A DNA stretch of 10,258 nucleotides from NCBI GenBank assembly GCA_040880545.1, contig JBBDIE010000196.1:1-10258 (forward strand), read 5' to 3'. Numbering within the stretch: position 1 is the stretch's first letter; every line of letters begins with the position of its first letter. Source of the stretch: M55B112 sp040880545. GTDB taxonomy: Bacteria; Bacteroidota; Bacteroidia; Bacteroidales; GCA-2748055. The notes below the pieces were generated by a model, which saw only the letters and a program-made list of their open reading frames with translations, was not told the DNA's origin and did no database searches. Below are positions 1-6,683 of the stretch, piece by piece. The position numbers and the translations under genes are program-made.

Positions 1-1
1 G

Positions 2-100
2 TCCGTAATACTTTGCATGATTGTGGGGCATCAGGAAGCAAAAATTGAAACCGCTTATATTGAAAATAAAAATCCTTCTGTAATCATTAACAAGCGATAA
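2..100 (+). CDS. Possible 3' end of an unidentified gene (partial)
   Basis: This frame is open from the left edge of the window to a TAA at 98-100. It encodes about 32 residues that end in a charged tail, ...ENKNPSVIINKR. The other two forward frames hit stops early (TGA at 46-48 in one, TAA within the first few codons of the other). If real, the gene converges on the serine hydrolase with only 3 bases between the two stop codons, which is compact but plausible. The visible residues match no family I recognise, and an open frame of this length can occur by chance. The start and most of the protein would lie outside the window. Low confidence. Confidence 0.3.
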   Translation, partial: SVILCMIVGHQEAKIETAYIENKNPSVIINKR

Positions 101-103
101 CCG

Positions 104-1381
104 TTACTCTGTAAGCGCCTGGTATATGAGGGTCCTGACTTTATCATGGTCATCCAGCCCGCTGGCAGGGATCAGTTGGGTAAAATAGACCACAACAAGT
201 TCCTCTGCAGGATCCACCCAGTAGGAGGAGTGGTAGGCACCGCCCCAGCCGAATGATCCCTCCGTTCCCAGTCTGCCCCTGGCTCCCAGGTCTTCCAGGA
301 TGGAGAACCCCAGTCCAAAACCGGTGCCTGCTTCCCAGGGAAATTTATCGGAACCAATATGATTCACGGTCATCAACTCGACACTCTTAGGGGATAGGAT
401 ACGCTTCCCGTTGTAGGTTCCTTTATTCAGCAACATTTGTAAAAATGTGGAATAATCCATGGCCGTGCTCAGGCACCCGGCTCCTCCTGAAAAACTGGTC
501 CGCGGACCCTTGGCATAGTGTCCCTGTCCGACCATGCCGCCCGGATCCGGGGCCCTTTCCAGCCCATCTTTTGCAGCTGAGTAAACAACCGTCAGACGGT
601 CATTTTTCTCTTCCGGCAGATAAAAAAAGGTGTCGTGCATTCCCAGGGGGTCGAAAATATGATGCTTTAAAAATTCATCCAGGGGTTCACCGGAAACAAT
701 TTCAATAATGGCACCCAGGATGTCCGTGTTGTAGCCATATACAAATTGATCTCCCGGCTGTGCATCAAAGGGCAGTGACGCCATCCTGGTGACCGTTTCA
801 AGGATCGGTTCCTCCCTGTCGGCAAAATACCAGCCCTGGATGCCGGCCTTCTCCCAGAGGTCAGCGGCAATACCTTGACCATAACCTATTCCGGAGGTGT
901 GGGTAAGCAGATCGCGGATCGTTATGGGTCTGTTTGCATCTTCAATTGTATAGGAGCCATCCTCCCCGGGAACGGCAACAGTGGTTGTGTTAAATGCCGC
1001 GATATACTTGCCCACTGGATCAGAGATCAGTAATTTACCTTCCTCCTGCAGCATCATCACCCCCACACTAACCAACGCTTTTGTCTGGGAGGCAATCCTG
1101 AAAATCGAATTCTTTTCCATTGGTATGCCCCGTTCAATATCACGACTGCCTGTGGCATCAAAATAGATGATCTTCCCACCGCGGGCAATTAATGTAACGG
1201 TGCCGGGTAACTTCTCCTGGTTCACATAATTTTCCAGTGTAGCCGTGAGCCGTGCCAGGCGTTCTGCTGAACATCCGGCACTTTCTGGTGCTGCATGCAC
1301 CAATTCTTGGGCGAATAATACTGAAGCCTGCAGGAATACAACAGCAAGGACAAATAATTGCAAATGAAAGTTCTTTTTCAT
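104..1381 (-). CDS. Secreted serine hydrolase, beta-lactamase / family VIII esterase type
   Basis: This 425-aa protein is probably a periplasmic or secreted serine hydrolase of the class C beta-lactamase/penicillin-binding-protein fold. The N-terminus has two lysines, a hydrophobic stretch (about residues 7-22) and an FAQ cleavage site near residue 24, which reads as a signal peptidase I signal. The nucleophile motif SxxK is S98-Q-T-K101, inside the typical FRIASQTKALVSVG context. The second motif is around Y215 (VYGYNTDILG) and resembles the YSxxTDxLG of EstB-like family VIII esterases more than the YxN of true AmpC enzymes. The third motif is a GWGG block (378-381) followed by WVDP and VVVYFTQ, replacing the KTG triad of beta-lactamases. 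By family knowledge such proteins are esterases, D-aminopeptidases or peptidases; the substrate cannot be told, and a role in antibiotic resistance is not supported. The start is the ATG right before the signal peptide. A TAccTTTc element (1409-1416 on this strand) resembles a -7 box but lacks a -33 partner. Confidence 0.9.
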   Translation of the reverse strand: MKKNFHLQLFVLAVVFLQASVLFAQELVHAAPESAGCSAERLARLTATLENYVNQEKLPGTVTLIARGGKIIYFDATGSRDIERGIPMEKNSIFRIASQTKALVSVGVMMLQEEGKLLISDPVGKYIAAFNTTTVAVPGEDGSYTIEDANRPITIRDLLTHTSGIGYGQGIAADLWEKAGIQGWYFADREEPILETVTRMASLPFDAQPGDQFVYGYNTDILGAIIEIVSGEPLDEFLKHHIFDPLGMHDTFFYLPEEKNDRLTVVYSAAKDGLERAPDPGGMVGQGHYAKGPRTSFSGGAGCLSTAMDYSTFLQMLLNKGTYNGKRILSPKSVELMTVNHIGSDKFPWEAGTGFGLGFSILEDLGARGRLGTEGSFGWGGAYHSSYWVDPAEELVVVYFTQLIPASGLDDHDKVRTLIYQALTE

Positions 1382-1627
1382 GATAGGATTTAATATTGAT
1401 TCACACTGGAAAGGTATGAATTATAAAAGAATTCCTATGGATTTGCCGGAACGACAGTTGGATTATATGCAGTAAAAAAACCGGAGGAACTGCCACAAAG
1501 GCAAAGCGACACACCATGTCCCTGGCATTCTTTAATGACACCCTGTATCTTCCGGTCCGTAAATATTGAATGAAACGAACGATCGAATATCTGATTAATT
1601 TGCGGGTCAGCGGATTTGACAGTATAT
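1382..1627. other. Intergenic region without a convincing gene
   Basis: This 246-bp spacer lies between the DsrE-like gene and the serine hydrolase. Open frames here are short. The longest reverse frame runs on from an overlap with the DsrE-like gene and has no protein-like features; small forward frames of 17-20 codons (for example 1516-1569) have no leader that supports them. Around 1490-1513 the forward strand reads CCACAAAGGCAAAGCGACAC, which resembles the CACAGAG/CACAAAG dispersed repeats common in environmental bacterial genomes. It probably holds the promoter of the serine hydrolase, but no full promoter match is visible. Confidence 0.4.
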
Positions 1628-1969
1628 TTAGAAGGTAACCACCTTCTCACTTTCAACCACCCACCCGGTGAGTTCAGCCATGGTACCGATCTCCGCCCCT
1701 TCAATTAACTGCACGTTTTTCAAACCCCGTGCATCGGCACAAGAGCCGCAGATTTTTACTTTGGCCCCTTTGTTCAGGGAAAACTTCATCATTCGTTCAA
1801 TGTTGTAGTAGCCGTTGGGTGTTGTTTGCCCTGCCACGGCACAGGCGGCCGCATCAGCCATCAGGAAGATCCGTACTTCCACATCCTCGTGGGCCTTATT
1901 CAACTGATTGGCCAGCCGTAAACCGTTATAGGCTTTTTCTGTTCCATAGGGTGCATCGTTGATCAAAAT
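1628..1969 (-). CDS. DsrE-like sulfur-relay family protein, 5' end lost in assembly gap
   Basis: About 113 residues are visible. They show the DsrE/DsrF-like (COG1553) pattern: an INDAPYGTEKAYNGLRLA start after the first beta strand, an FLMADAAAC stretch, a GYYNIERMM helix and the signature KICGSCADARGL. Counting the TTG codon at 1964-1966 as residue 1, the cysteines are C42 and the pair C73-x-x-C76. Members of this fold carry or relay sulfur as persulfide, or act as small cytoplasmic redox/sulfur-handling subunits; the exact role of stand-alone members is poorly known. The frame stays open through ATT at 1967-1969 into the run of Ns, so the TTG is only an apparent start. Family members usually have a few hydrophobic residues before INDxPYGTE, so probably only about 4-8 codons, including the true ATG, are missing. 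No TusBCD, DsrFH or TusA partner is visible. The family call is firm, the function is not. Confidence 0.85.
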   Translation of the reverse strand: MLINDAPYGTEKAYNGLRLANQLNKAHEDVEVRIFLMADAAACAVAGQTTPNGYYNIERMMKFSLNKGAKVKICGSCADARGLKNVQLIEGAEIGTMAELTGWVVESEKVVTF

Positions 1970-2069
1970 NNNNNNNNNNNNNNNNNNNNNNNNNNNNNNN
2001 NNNNNNNNNNNNNNNNNNNNNNNNNNNNNNNNNNNNNNNNNNNNNNNNNNNNNNNNNNNNNNNNNNNNN
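1970..2069. other. Assembly gap of exactly 100 Ns
   Basis: The run of N is exactly 100 bases, the usual placeholder for a gap of unknown size. It removes the 5' end of the DsrE-like gene and the region downstream of the Gfo/Idh/MocA gene. Adjacency and true distance of the two flanks are therefore scaffolding inferences. Any frame drawn across the Ns is meaningless. Confidence 0.98.
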
Positions 2070-2084
2070 AAAGCCGGTTTTTTT
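2070..2084. terminator. Probable half of a bidirectional hairpin terminator cut by the gap
   Basis: The right flank of the gap opens with AAAGCCGG followed by seven Ts (2078-2084). Read leftward, 18 bases beyond the Gfo/Idh/MocA stop, it is a run of As then CCGGCTTT, which would be the rising arm of a symmetric A-run/stem/T-run terminator. The matching arm would lie inside the Ns. This is an inference from one arm only. Confidence 0.4.
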
Positions 2085-2102
2085 ATGGATTATATGGTTG
2101 CT

Positions 2103-3401
2103 TTACAAGGTATAATCATTATTGTACTCCCTCGTCATGTATTCCTCAGCTTCACTGTCACCTTTAAACGTTTCAGTCTCAGGTTCCCATTCCACCGGAC
2201 GTCCGAGTTCATGGGCAACATTTCCAAGTACACAAACGGTATTGGTCCTGTGGCCGACCTCAACGGGAACAACCGGATCAACATGGTCCTTCACCGACTT
2301 AATGAAATTCTCGTGGTGTCCGGCCCTGGCTTCGTAGGGAACGTCCGTATCTTCCACCACCGGTTTCAATGATTCGTCCGATGCATTGAATGCTCCCCTG
2401 GAGACCTCGATCCAGCCATCGCTGCCCCAGAATTTCACACCCCTGGTATCGGCGTTGAATGCTTTTACCTCCATTTCCAGTCCGTTGTCGTAAATATACT
2501 TCAGGTATTCATTGTCTTCAAAGCCGCCCGGGATCGCTTTGACAGGTCCGGAACCATCTTTGCCAAGTCCCCACTGTGCAATATCAAACATGTGCGCTCC
2601 CCAGTCGGTCATCAATCCTCCGCCGGTCTCTTTGTACCATCTCCAGGCCCCCCAGATCTTTTCATCCTGTGGCGGATCAAGGGTGATGGGCGGGTTCAGT
2701 ACATCATTAAAATGTACATACGGATTGGGTCCCAGCCATTTTTCCCAGTTCAGATCGGAAGGAAGTTCCTGCTCCGGCATGTCATACGGGGTAGGATGAG
2801 GATTTTCACCGATAAAGACATCAATTTTTTCAAGTGTACCAAGATTACCTCCCGATGCCATCTTCACTGCATGCTGAAATCCTGCGTCTGAACGTTGCTG
2901 ACTTCCAACCGCAAGAATAGCATCGTGGGAACGTACGGCTTTCACCAGCTTTTGGCCTTCGGCAATGGTAAAGGTCAATGGTTTTTCAAGATACACATCT
3001 TTACCTGCACTAACCGCGTCTGTGGCCATGTGGTAGTGCCAGTGATCGGGTGATGCGATAACCACTGCATCAATGTCTTTCCTGTCGAGCAGTTCCTTGT
3101 AGTTTTCATATACCTTCACTTCAGATTTTTCACCGAGCTCCTCGTAATGGGCGGTTACACGTTGTGCAAATCTTTCTGTTTTCCTGCTGTATACATCTGC
3201 CCCGGCAACCACTTTCACTCCTTCGATCTTTATAAAACTGCTGAGTAGATACATGGCCTGTCGTCCAAGACCGATAAAACCGATCCGTAATGTATCCGAT
3301 GGAGGTGTTATCTTACAGCCCGGGATCAAGGTCAGGCCCGCAACTCCAATCAGGGAGGTACCCAGGAATGCCCTCCTCGAGAATGTGTTTTTTTTGCTCA
3401 T
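2103..3401 (-). CDS. Tat-exported Gfo/Idh/MocA family oxidoreductase
   Basis: This 432-aa protein belongs to the glucose-fructose oxidoreductase/inositol dehydrogenase/MocA family of NAD(P)-dependent sugar or cyclitol oxidoreductases. The N-terminus carries a twin-arginine signal (S8-R9-R10-A-F-L-G), a hydrophobic segment and an LIPGC stretch (C29) that could be a lipobox, so it likely acts in the periplasm, perhaps as a lipoprotein. The Rossmann motif is GFIGLGRQA (41-49), and the family's EKP motif is E139-K140-P141. The C-terminal domain has GGGLMTDWGAHMFDIAQW (260-277), with D266, H270 and D273 in the usual active-site positions. The tail RPVEWEP...FKGDSEAE is typical of the Bacteroidota/Planctomycetota branch. 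The substrate is unknown, probably a sugar or glycoside. I chose the ATG at 3399-3401: it is preceded by an A-rich leader and starts right before the Tat signal. A longer frame to 3476 would start upstream of the promoter at 3447-3477 and add a non-Tat prefix. Confidence 0.9.
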   Translation of the reverse strand: MSKKNTFSRRAFLGTSLIGVAGLTLIPGCKITPPSDTLRIGFIGLGRQAMYLLSSFIKIEGVKVVAGADVYSRKTERFAQRVTAHYEELGEKSEVKVYENYKELLDRKDIDAVVIASPDHWHYHMATDAVSAGKDVYLEKPLTFTIAEGQKLVKAVRSHDAILAVGSQQRSDAGFQHAVKMASGGNLGTLEKIDVFIGENPHPTPYDMPEQELPSDLNWEKWLGPNPYVHFNDVLNPPITLDPPQDEKIWGAWRWYKETGGGLMTDWGAHMFDIAQWGLGKDGSGPVKAIPGGFEDNEYLKYIYDNGLEMEVKAFNADTRGVKFWGSDGWIEVSRGAFNASDESLKPVVEDTDVPYEARAGHHENFIKSVKDHVDPVVPVEVGHRTNTVCVLGNVAHELGRPVEWEPETETFKGDSEAEEYMTREYNNDYTL

Positions 3402-3446
3402 TTTTTTGGTTTTGAGTTGATAGAATGATAATCTGAATAGCAAACA

Positions 3447-3477
3447 CAAAAATAAGGGAAAAGCTGTAACACGCAAA
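3447..3477 (-). promoter_or_regulatory. Sigma-ABfr-type promoter for the Gfo/Idh/MocA gene
   Basis: On the reverse strand TTTG (3477-3474) is followed after exactly 19 nt by TATTTTTG (3454-3447). This matches the known Bacteroidota -33/-7 consensus TTTG-N19-TAnnTTTG with no mismatch. Transcription would begin near 3440, about 40 nt before the chosen ATG at 3401. It sits just past the glpD stop, so the oxidoreductase can be expressed separately from the glycerol operon. It also rules against the in-frame ATG at 3476 as the start on this transcript. Confidence 0.65.
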
Positions 3478-3491
3478 TAAATAGCCGCTTC

Positions 3492-5048
3492 TTAATCGAG
3501 AATATAATTATTTGTCAGCATTTTAAAACTGTTTACCTCACTTTCGGTTTGCCCGGCCGACCAATGCAGCATAGGGGAGACCCTGTTCGCCACCTCTTCC
3601 GCGATATCGCGGGTGGCCCTGGCGTTCAGTAGTAACGCACGTGTCCGGCGTGCCAGGAGATCTTCCAGGTGCACTACCATCTCGTTCCTGCAGATCCATT
3701 CCACTTCGGCCCATCTGTATGGAAGATCGGCATGGATCCGCATCTCAAGCGCCGGATCATGCATTGCCATAGCGGCAATCTCCCCGGCATTGTCACCATA
3801 TTGCGTGTACTTTTGATATACGGAAGTGGTTGCCCCGTTGAGACGGAATGTTTTTGTTGGACTAACCGTAGGAGTCAGAAGGCCTTTTTTTACGGCCGTA
3901 TCTATCATATCCTGCCCCATTTTCCGGTAGGTTGTCCACTTGCCGCCAATAACTGTGATCAGATTACTTTCCGATACGATGATCTGATGGTTGCGGCTGA
4001 TCTCCCTGGTTTTTGAATCTGTGTGTTTTGGAGCTGCTAAGGGGCGCAGGCCGGCAAAGACCGAGCGTACATCAGAGCGATTCACCTTTTTCTGAAAATA
4101 AGCTGAAGCGGTGTCCAGGATAAAACCGATCTCCTCTTCCAGGGCCACCGGTTCTTCAAAATTTTCATCGATGGGGGTGTCTGTGGTTCCCACCACGAGG
4201 TGGTCATGCCACGGAACGGCAAACAGCACTCTTCCATCGCTCGTTTTTGGGATCATCAATGCATGGTTTCCCGGCAGAAAGGATTTGTCGAGCACCACGT
4301 GTACCCCCTGGCTGGGACGGATTGATTTCCGATGGTCCGGTGTATCCATTTCCATGATTTCATCTGCCCAAACTCCGGTTGCATTGATAACGGTTTTGCC
4401 CCTTATGACGTAATTGTTCCCTGTAACTGCATCCTTTGCCACTACCCCCGAGATCTTCCCTTGCTTCTTTTCCAGGGCACTGACCCCGGCATAGTTCAGG
4501 GCAATTCCCCCATTATTGAACAATACATGGAGCATGTCCATGGCCAGCCTGGAGTCATCAAACTGCCCGTCGTGATACAGTACGCCTCCACGCAAATTAT
4601 CCGGCGATATTCCCGGCATCTTTCGGAGTACTTTTTCCCTGCTCAGGTGAACCGATTTTCCCAGGCTGAATTTACCTGCCAGCAGGTCGTAAAATTTTAG
4701 CCCCACGGTATAAAAGATCCCTTCCCACCAGCGGTAGTTTGGAATAATGAAAGATTGATCGTGTACCAGGTGCGCGGCATTTTTCATGAGGTAGCCCCGC
4801 TCTTTCAATGCTTCACGTACCATTTTCAAATCACCTTGCGCCAGGTACCTCACCCCTCCATGGATCAGCTTGGTACTCCTGCTGGATGTTCCCTTGGTAA
4901 AATCATGTTTTTCCAGTAGTACCGTTTTATAACCACGCAGCGTGGCCTCCAGTGCTGCCCCGATTCCTGAGGCACCACCGCCAATTACCACCACATCAAA
5001 ATCTTTCGTCTGGCTGATGGAATTAATAACCTTGTTGCGATCCATCAT
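3492..5048 (-). CDS. glpD: FAD-dependent glycerol-3-phosphate dehydrogenase
   Basis: This 518-aa flavoenzyme oxidises sn-glycerol-3-phosphate to dihydroxyacetone phosphate and passes electrons to the membrane quinone pool. It acts as a peripheral inner-membrane protein. The FAD Rossmann motif is GGGASG (23-28), with E46 at the end of the second strand. The family block GTSSRSTKLIHGGVRYL follows at 53-69. Further landmarks are VGTTDTP (287-293), GLRPL (333-337) and the GGKWTTYRKM block (368-377). A C-terminal DAO_C-type domain covers about 397-510, with LEDLLARRTRALLL at 461-474. Length and architecture fit single-subunit GlpD; no glpB/glpC partners lie nearby, which argues against the anaerobic GlpABC type. 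It starts 6 nt after the glpK stop, so the two are almost certainly cotranscribed. Two adjacent ATGs (5048 and 5045) are equally possible starts; no Shine-Dalgarno is seen. Confidence 0.95.
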   Translation of the reverse strand: MMDRNKVINSISQTKDFDVVVIGGGASGIGAALEATLRGYKTVLLEKHDFTKGTSSRSTKLIHGGVRYLAQGDLKMVREALKERGYLMKNAAHLVHDQSFIIPNYRWWEGIFYTVGLKFYDLLAGKFSLGKSVHLSREKVLRKMPGISPDNLRGGVLYHDGQFDDSRLAMDMLHVLFNNGGIALNYAGVSALEKKQGKISGVVAKDAVTGNNYVIRGKTVINATGVWADEIMEMDTPDHRKSIRPSQGVHVVLDKSFLPGNHALMIPKTSDGRVLFAVPWHDHLVVGTTDTPIDENFEEPVALEEEIGFILDTASAYFQKKVNRSDVRSVFAGLRPLAAPKHTDSKTREISRNHQIIVSESNLITVIGGKWTTYRKMGQDMIDTAVKKGLLTPTVSPTKTFRLNGATTSVYQKYTQYGDNAGEIAAMAMHDPALEMRIHADLPYRWAEVEWICRNEMVVHLEDLLARRTRALLLNARATRDIAEEVANRVSPMLHWSAGQTESEVNSFKMLTNNYILD

Positions 5049-5054
5049 GTGATT

Positions 5055-6557
5055 TTATTCATGGTCCAGCCAGGCCAGTGAACGTTTTACTGCGCTGTCC
5101 CAGTTTTTAAGTAACACATTCCTTTCTTCTACCTGCATTTCAGGAGTGAAACGCTGATCTACGATCCACTGCTGTTTTAATTCCCCTGTATTCTTCCAGA
5201 ATCCGGAGGCGAGTCCTGCCAGGTATGCCGCTCCCAGCGCTGTTGTCTCCATGATGCCGGGCCGTGTAACATTTGTGTTCAGCATATCGGCCTGGAACTG
5301 CATCAGGAAATTGTTGGCCGATGCTCCCCCGTCAACCCGCAGTTCACCGATGCTTTCCCCCGAATCTTCCTGCATGGCTCTTACCACATCAGTTACCTGG
5401 TAGGCGATGCTCTCCAGTGCGGCCCGTACTATGTGCGCCTTGCCCGATCCCCGTGTCAGGCCCATAATGGTTCCCCGTGCAAACTGGTCCCAGTGCGGGG
5501 CGCCCAGTCCGGTGAGCGCCGGGACCAGGTATACACCGCCATTGTCCTCCACCGATCTTGCCATCGCCTCTGTTTCCGATGCCGACCCGATCAGTCCAAG
5601 CTCATCCCTGATCCACTGGATTATGGCCCCGGCAACAAAGATGCTTCCCTCCAGGGCATAGGTGATCCGGTTGTCTATCTTCCAGGCAACCGTGGTCAGC
5701 AGGTTGGCTTTGGATTGGACCGGTTCTTCACCCAGGTTCATCACCAGGAAGCATCCTGTACCATACGTATTTTTCACCATTCCCGGTTCCAGGCACAACT
5801 GTCCGAACAATGCAGCCTGCTGGTCACCTGCCACCCCCATGATGGGCAGACTGAAACCGGTGGTGTCGCCCGAAGTTTCGGCAAACAGCCCGGAGGAGGC
5901 CTTTACTTCCGGTAACATGGATGATGGAATGTTGAACAGCGTCAACAGCTCTTCGTCCCACCGGTCATCATAAATATTGAAGAGCATCGTCCGGCTGGCA
6001 TTGGTTATATCTGTAACATGACTCTTTCCCCGGGTGAATTTCCAGATCAGCCAGCTGTCCACCGTACCAAAACAGAGCCCACCTTTCTCCGCTTTTTCCC
6101 TGGCCCCGTCGACATTATCCAGGATCCATGCCACCTTGGTGGCTGAAAAATAGGCGTCGATGATCAACCCGGTTTTTGCACGTACCATGTCCGACTTCCC
6201 TTCCGAAGCCAGCCTGCTGCAATGTTCCGAGGTTCGCCGGTCCTGCCACACAATGGCATTGTAAACAGGTTTTCCTGTCGAACGTTCCCATACCACCGTG
6301 GTTTCACGTTGATTGGTGATGCCGATGGAGGACACCTCGCTGGCCTGTGCACCTGCCCGGGCAATGACCTCCGCTGTTACCGAGGCCTGGCTCGACCAGA
6401 TCTCCTCCGGGTCGTGCTCCACCCATCCCGGTTTGGGAAAGATCTGCCGGAACTCTTTCTGGGCCTGCGATACGATCTTTCCATCGTGGTCGAAGAGGAT
6501 CGCGCGGCTGCTGGTGGTGCCCTGGTCCAGTGAGAGCACATATTTTTTGCTGGTCAT
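5055..6557 (-). CDS. glpK: Glycerol kinase
   Basis: This 500-aa FGGY-family kinase phosphorylates glycerol with ATP to sn-glycerol-3-phosphate in the cytoplasm, the first step of glycerol catabolism. The N-terminal phosphate-binding loop is DQGTTSSR (11-18). Glycerol-binding residues are R84-E85, Y136 and D245-Q246 in GVAGDQQAALFGQ. The C-terminal FGGY signature is GELRVDGGASANNFLMQF (404-421). Length equals that of E. coli GlpK (about 502). In E. coli G234-x-R236 binds fructose-1,6-bisphosphate; here the aligned segment is G234-F-S236, so that allosteric site is probably absent. No histidine is seen where low-GC Gram-positive GlpK is phosphorylated by HPr. The gene leads the glpK-glpD operon. 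It is divergent from the double-GNAT-like gene, and no strong sigma-ABfr box is visible for it, only a weak TATTTGC near 6626-6632. Confidence 0.97.
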   Translation of the reverse strand: MTSKKYVLSLDQGTTSSRAILFDHDGKIVSQAQKEFRQIFPKPGWVEHDPEEIWSSQASVTAEVIARAGAQASEVSSIGITNQRETTVVWERSTGKPVYNAIVWQDRRTSEHCSRLASEGKSDMVRAKTGLIIDAYFSATKVAWILDNVDGAREKAEKGGLCFGTVDSWLIWKFTRGKSHVTDITNASRTMLFNIYDDRWDEELLTLFNIPSSMLPEVKASSGLFAETSGDTTGFSLPIMGVAGDQQAALFGQLCLEPGMVKNTYGTGCFLVMNLGEEPVQSKANLLTTVAWKIDNRITYALEGSIFVAGAIIQWIRDELGLIGSASETEAMARSVEDNGGVYLVPALTGLGAPHWDQFARGTIMGLTRGSGKAHIVRAALESIAYQVTDVVRAMQEDSGESIGELRVDGGASANNFLMQFQADMLNTNVTRPGIMETTALGAAYLAGLASGFWKNTGELKQQWIVDQRFTPEMQVEERNVLLKNWDSAVKRSLAWLDHE

Positions 6558-6683
6558 ATATAGCTATTTAGTGTAAGAAAGAATAATCATATTATTTTGT
6601 GGCGCTTGCTTAGTAATTGTGGATAGCAAATACTTTTTATTTTTGAAAGTACAAAATTGTAACGAATCCTGCATATCTTGCAA
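6558..6683. promoter_or_regulatory. Divergent control region between glpK and the double-GNAT-like gene
   Basis: This AT-rich spacer of about 125 bp must contain leftward and rightward promoters. A rightward promoter is visible (separate entry). For glpK only a weak -7-like element is seen. I found no clear inverted repeat that would mark a regulator site, and no long leader structure. Confidence 0.6.
6617..6645 (+). promoter_or_regulatory. Probable sigma-ABfr promoter for the double-GNAT-like gene
   Basis: The sequence has TTG at 6617-6619, then 18 nt, then TATTTTTG at 6638-6645, which matches the Bacteroidota TAnnTTTG -7 box exactly; the -33 box is ATTG rather than TTTG. Transcription would start near 6650. 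That leaves room for the starts at 6684 or 6714 and makes the TTG at 6678 unnecessary. Confidence 0.5.

Noticed and set aside
1435..1704. 89-codon reverse frame overlapping the DsrE-like gene
   Set aside because: Its first part is a shadow of the DsrE-like coding sequence. The rest translates repeat-like intergenic DNA with no family resemblance.
1959..2372. Forward frame running across the N gap
   Set aside because: It is built through 100 unknown bases and then runs antisense to the well-supported oxidoreductase gene.
3402..3476. Extended N-terminus of the Gfo/Idh/MocA protein starting at the ATG at 3476
   Set aside because: The added 25 residues precede a complete Tat signal, and a consensus promoter lies within this stretch, so an untranslated leader is the better reading.
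5433..5915. 160-codon forward frame antisense to glpK
   Set aside because: glpK is unambiguous on the other strand. Long antisense frames are expected in this codon usage, and the peptide shows no domain features.
3402..6557. Novel glycerol operon including the Gfo/Idh/MocA oxidoreductase as a third enzyme
   Set aside because: A 90-nt spacer with its own promoter and a predicted periplasmic location argue against a shared cytoplasmic pathway.
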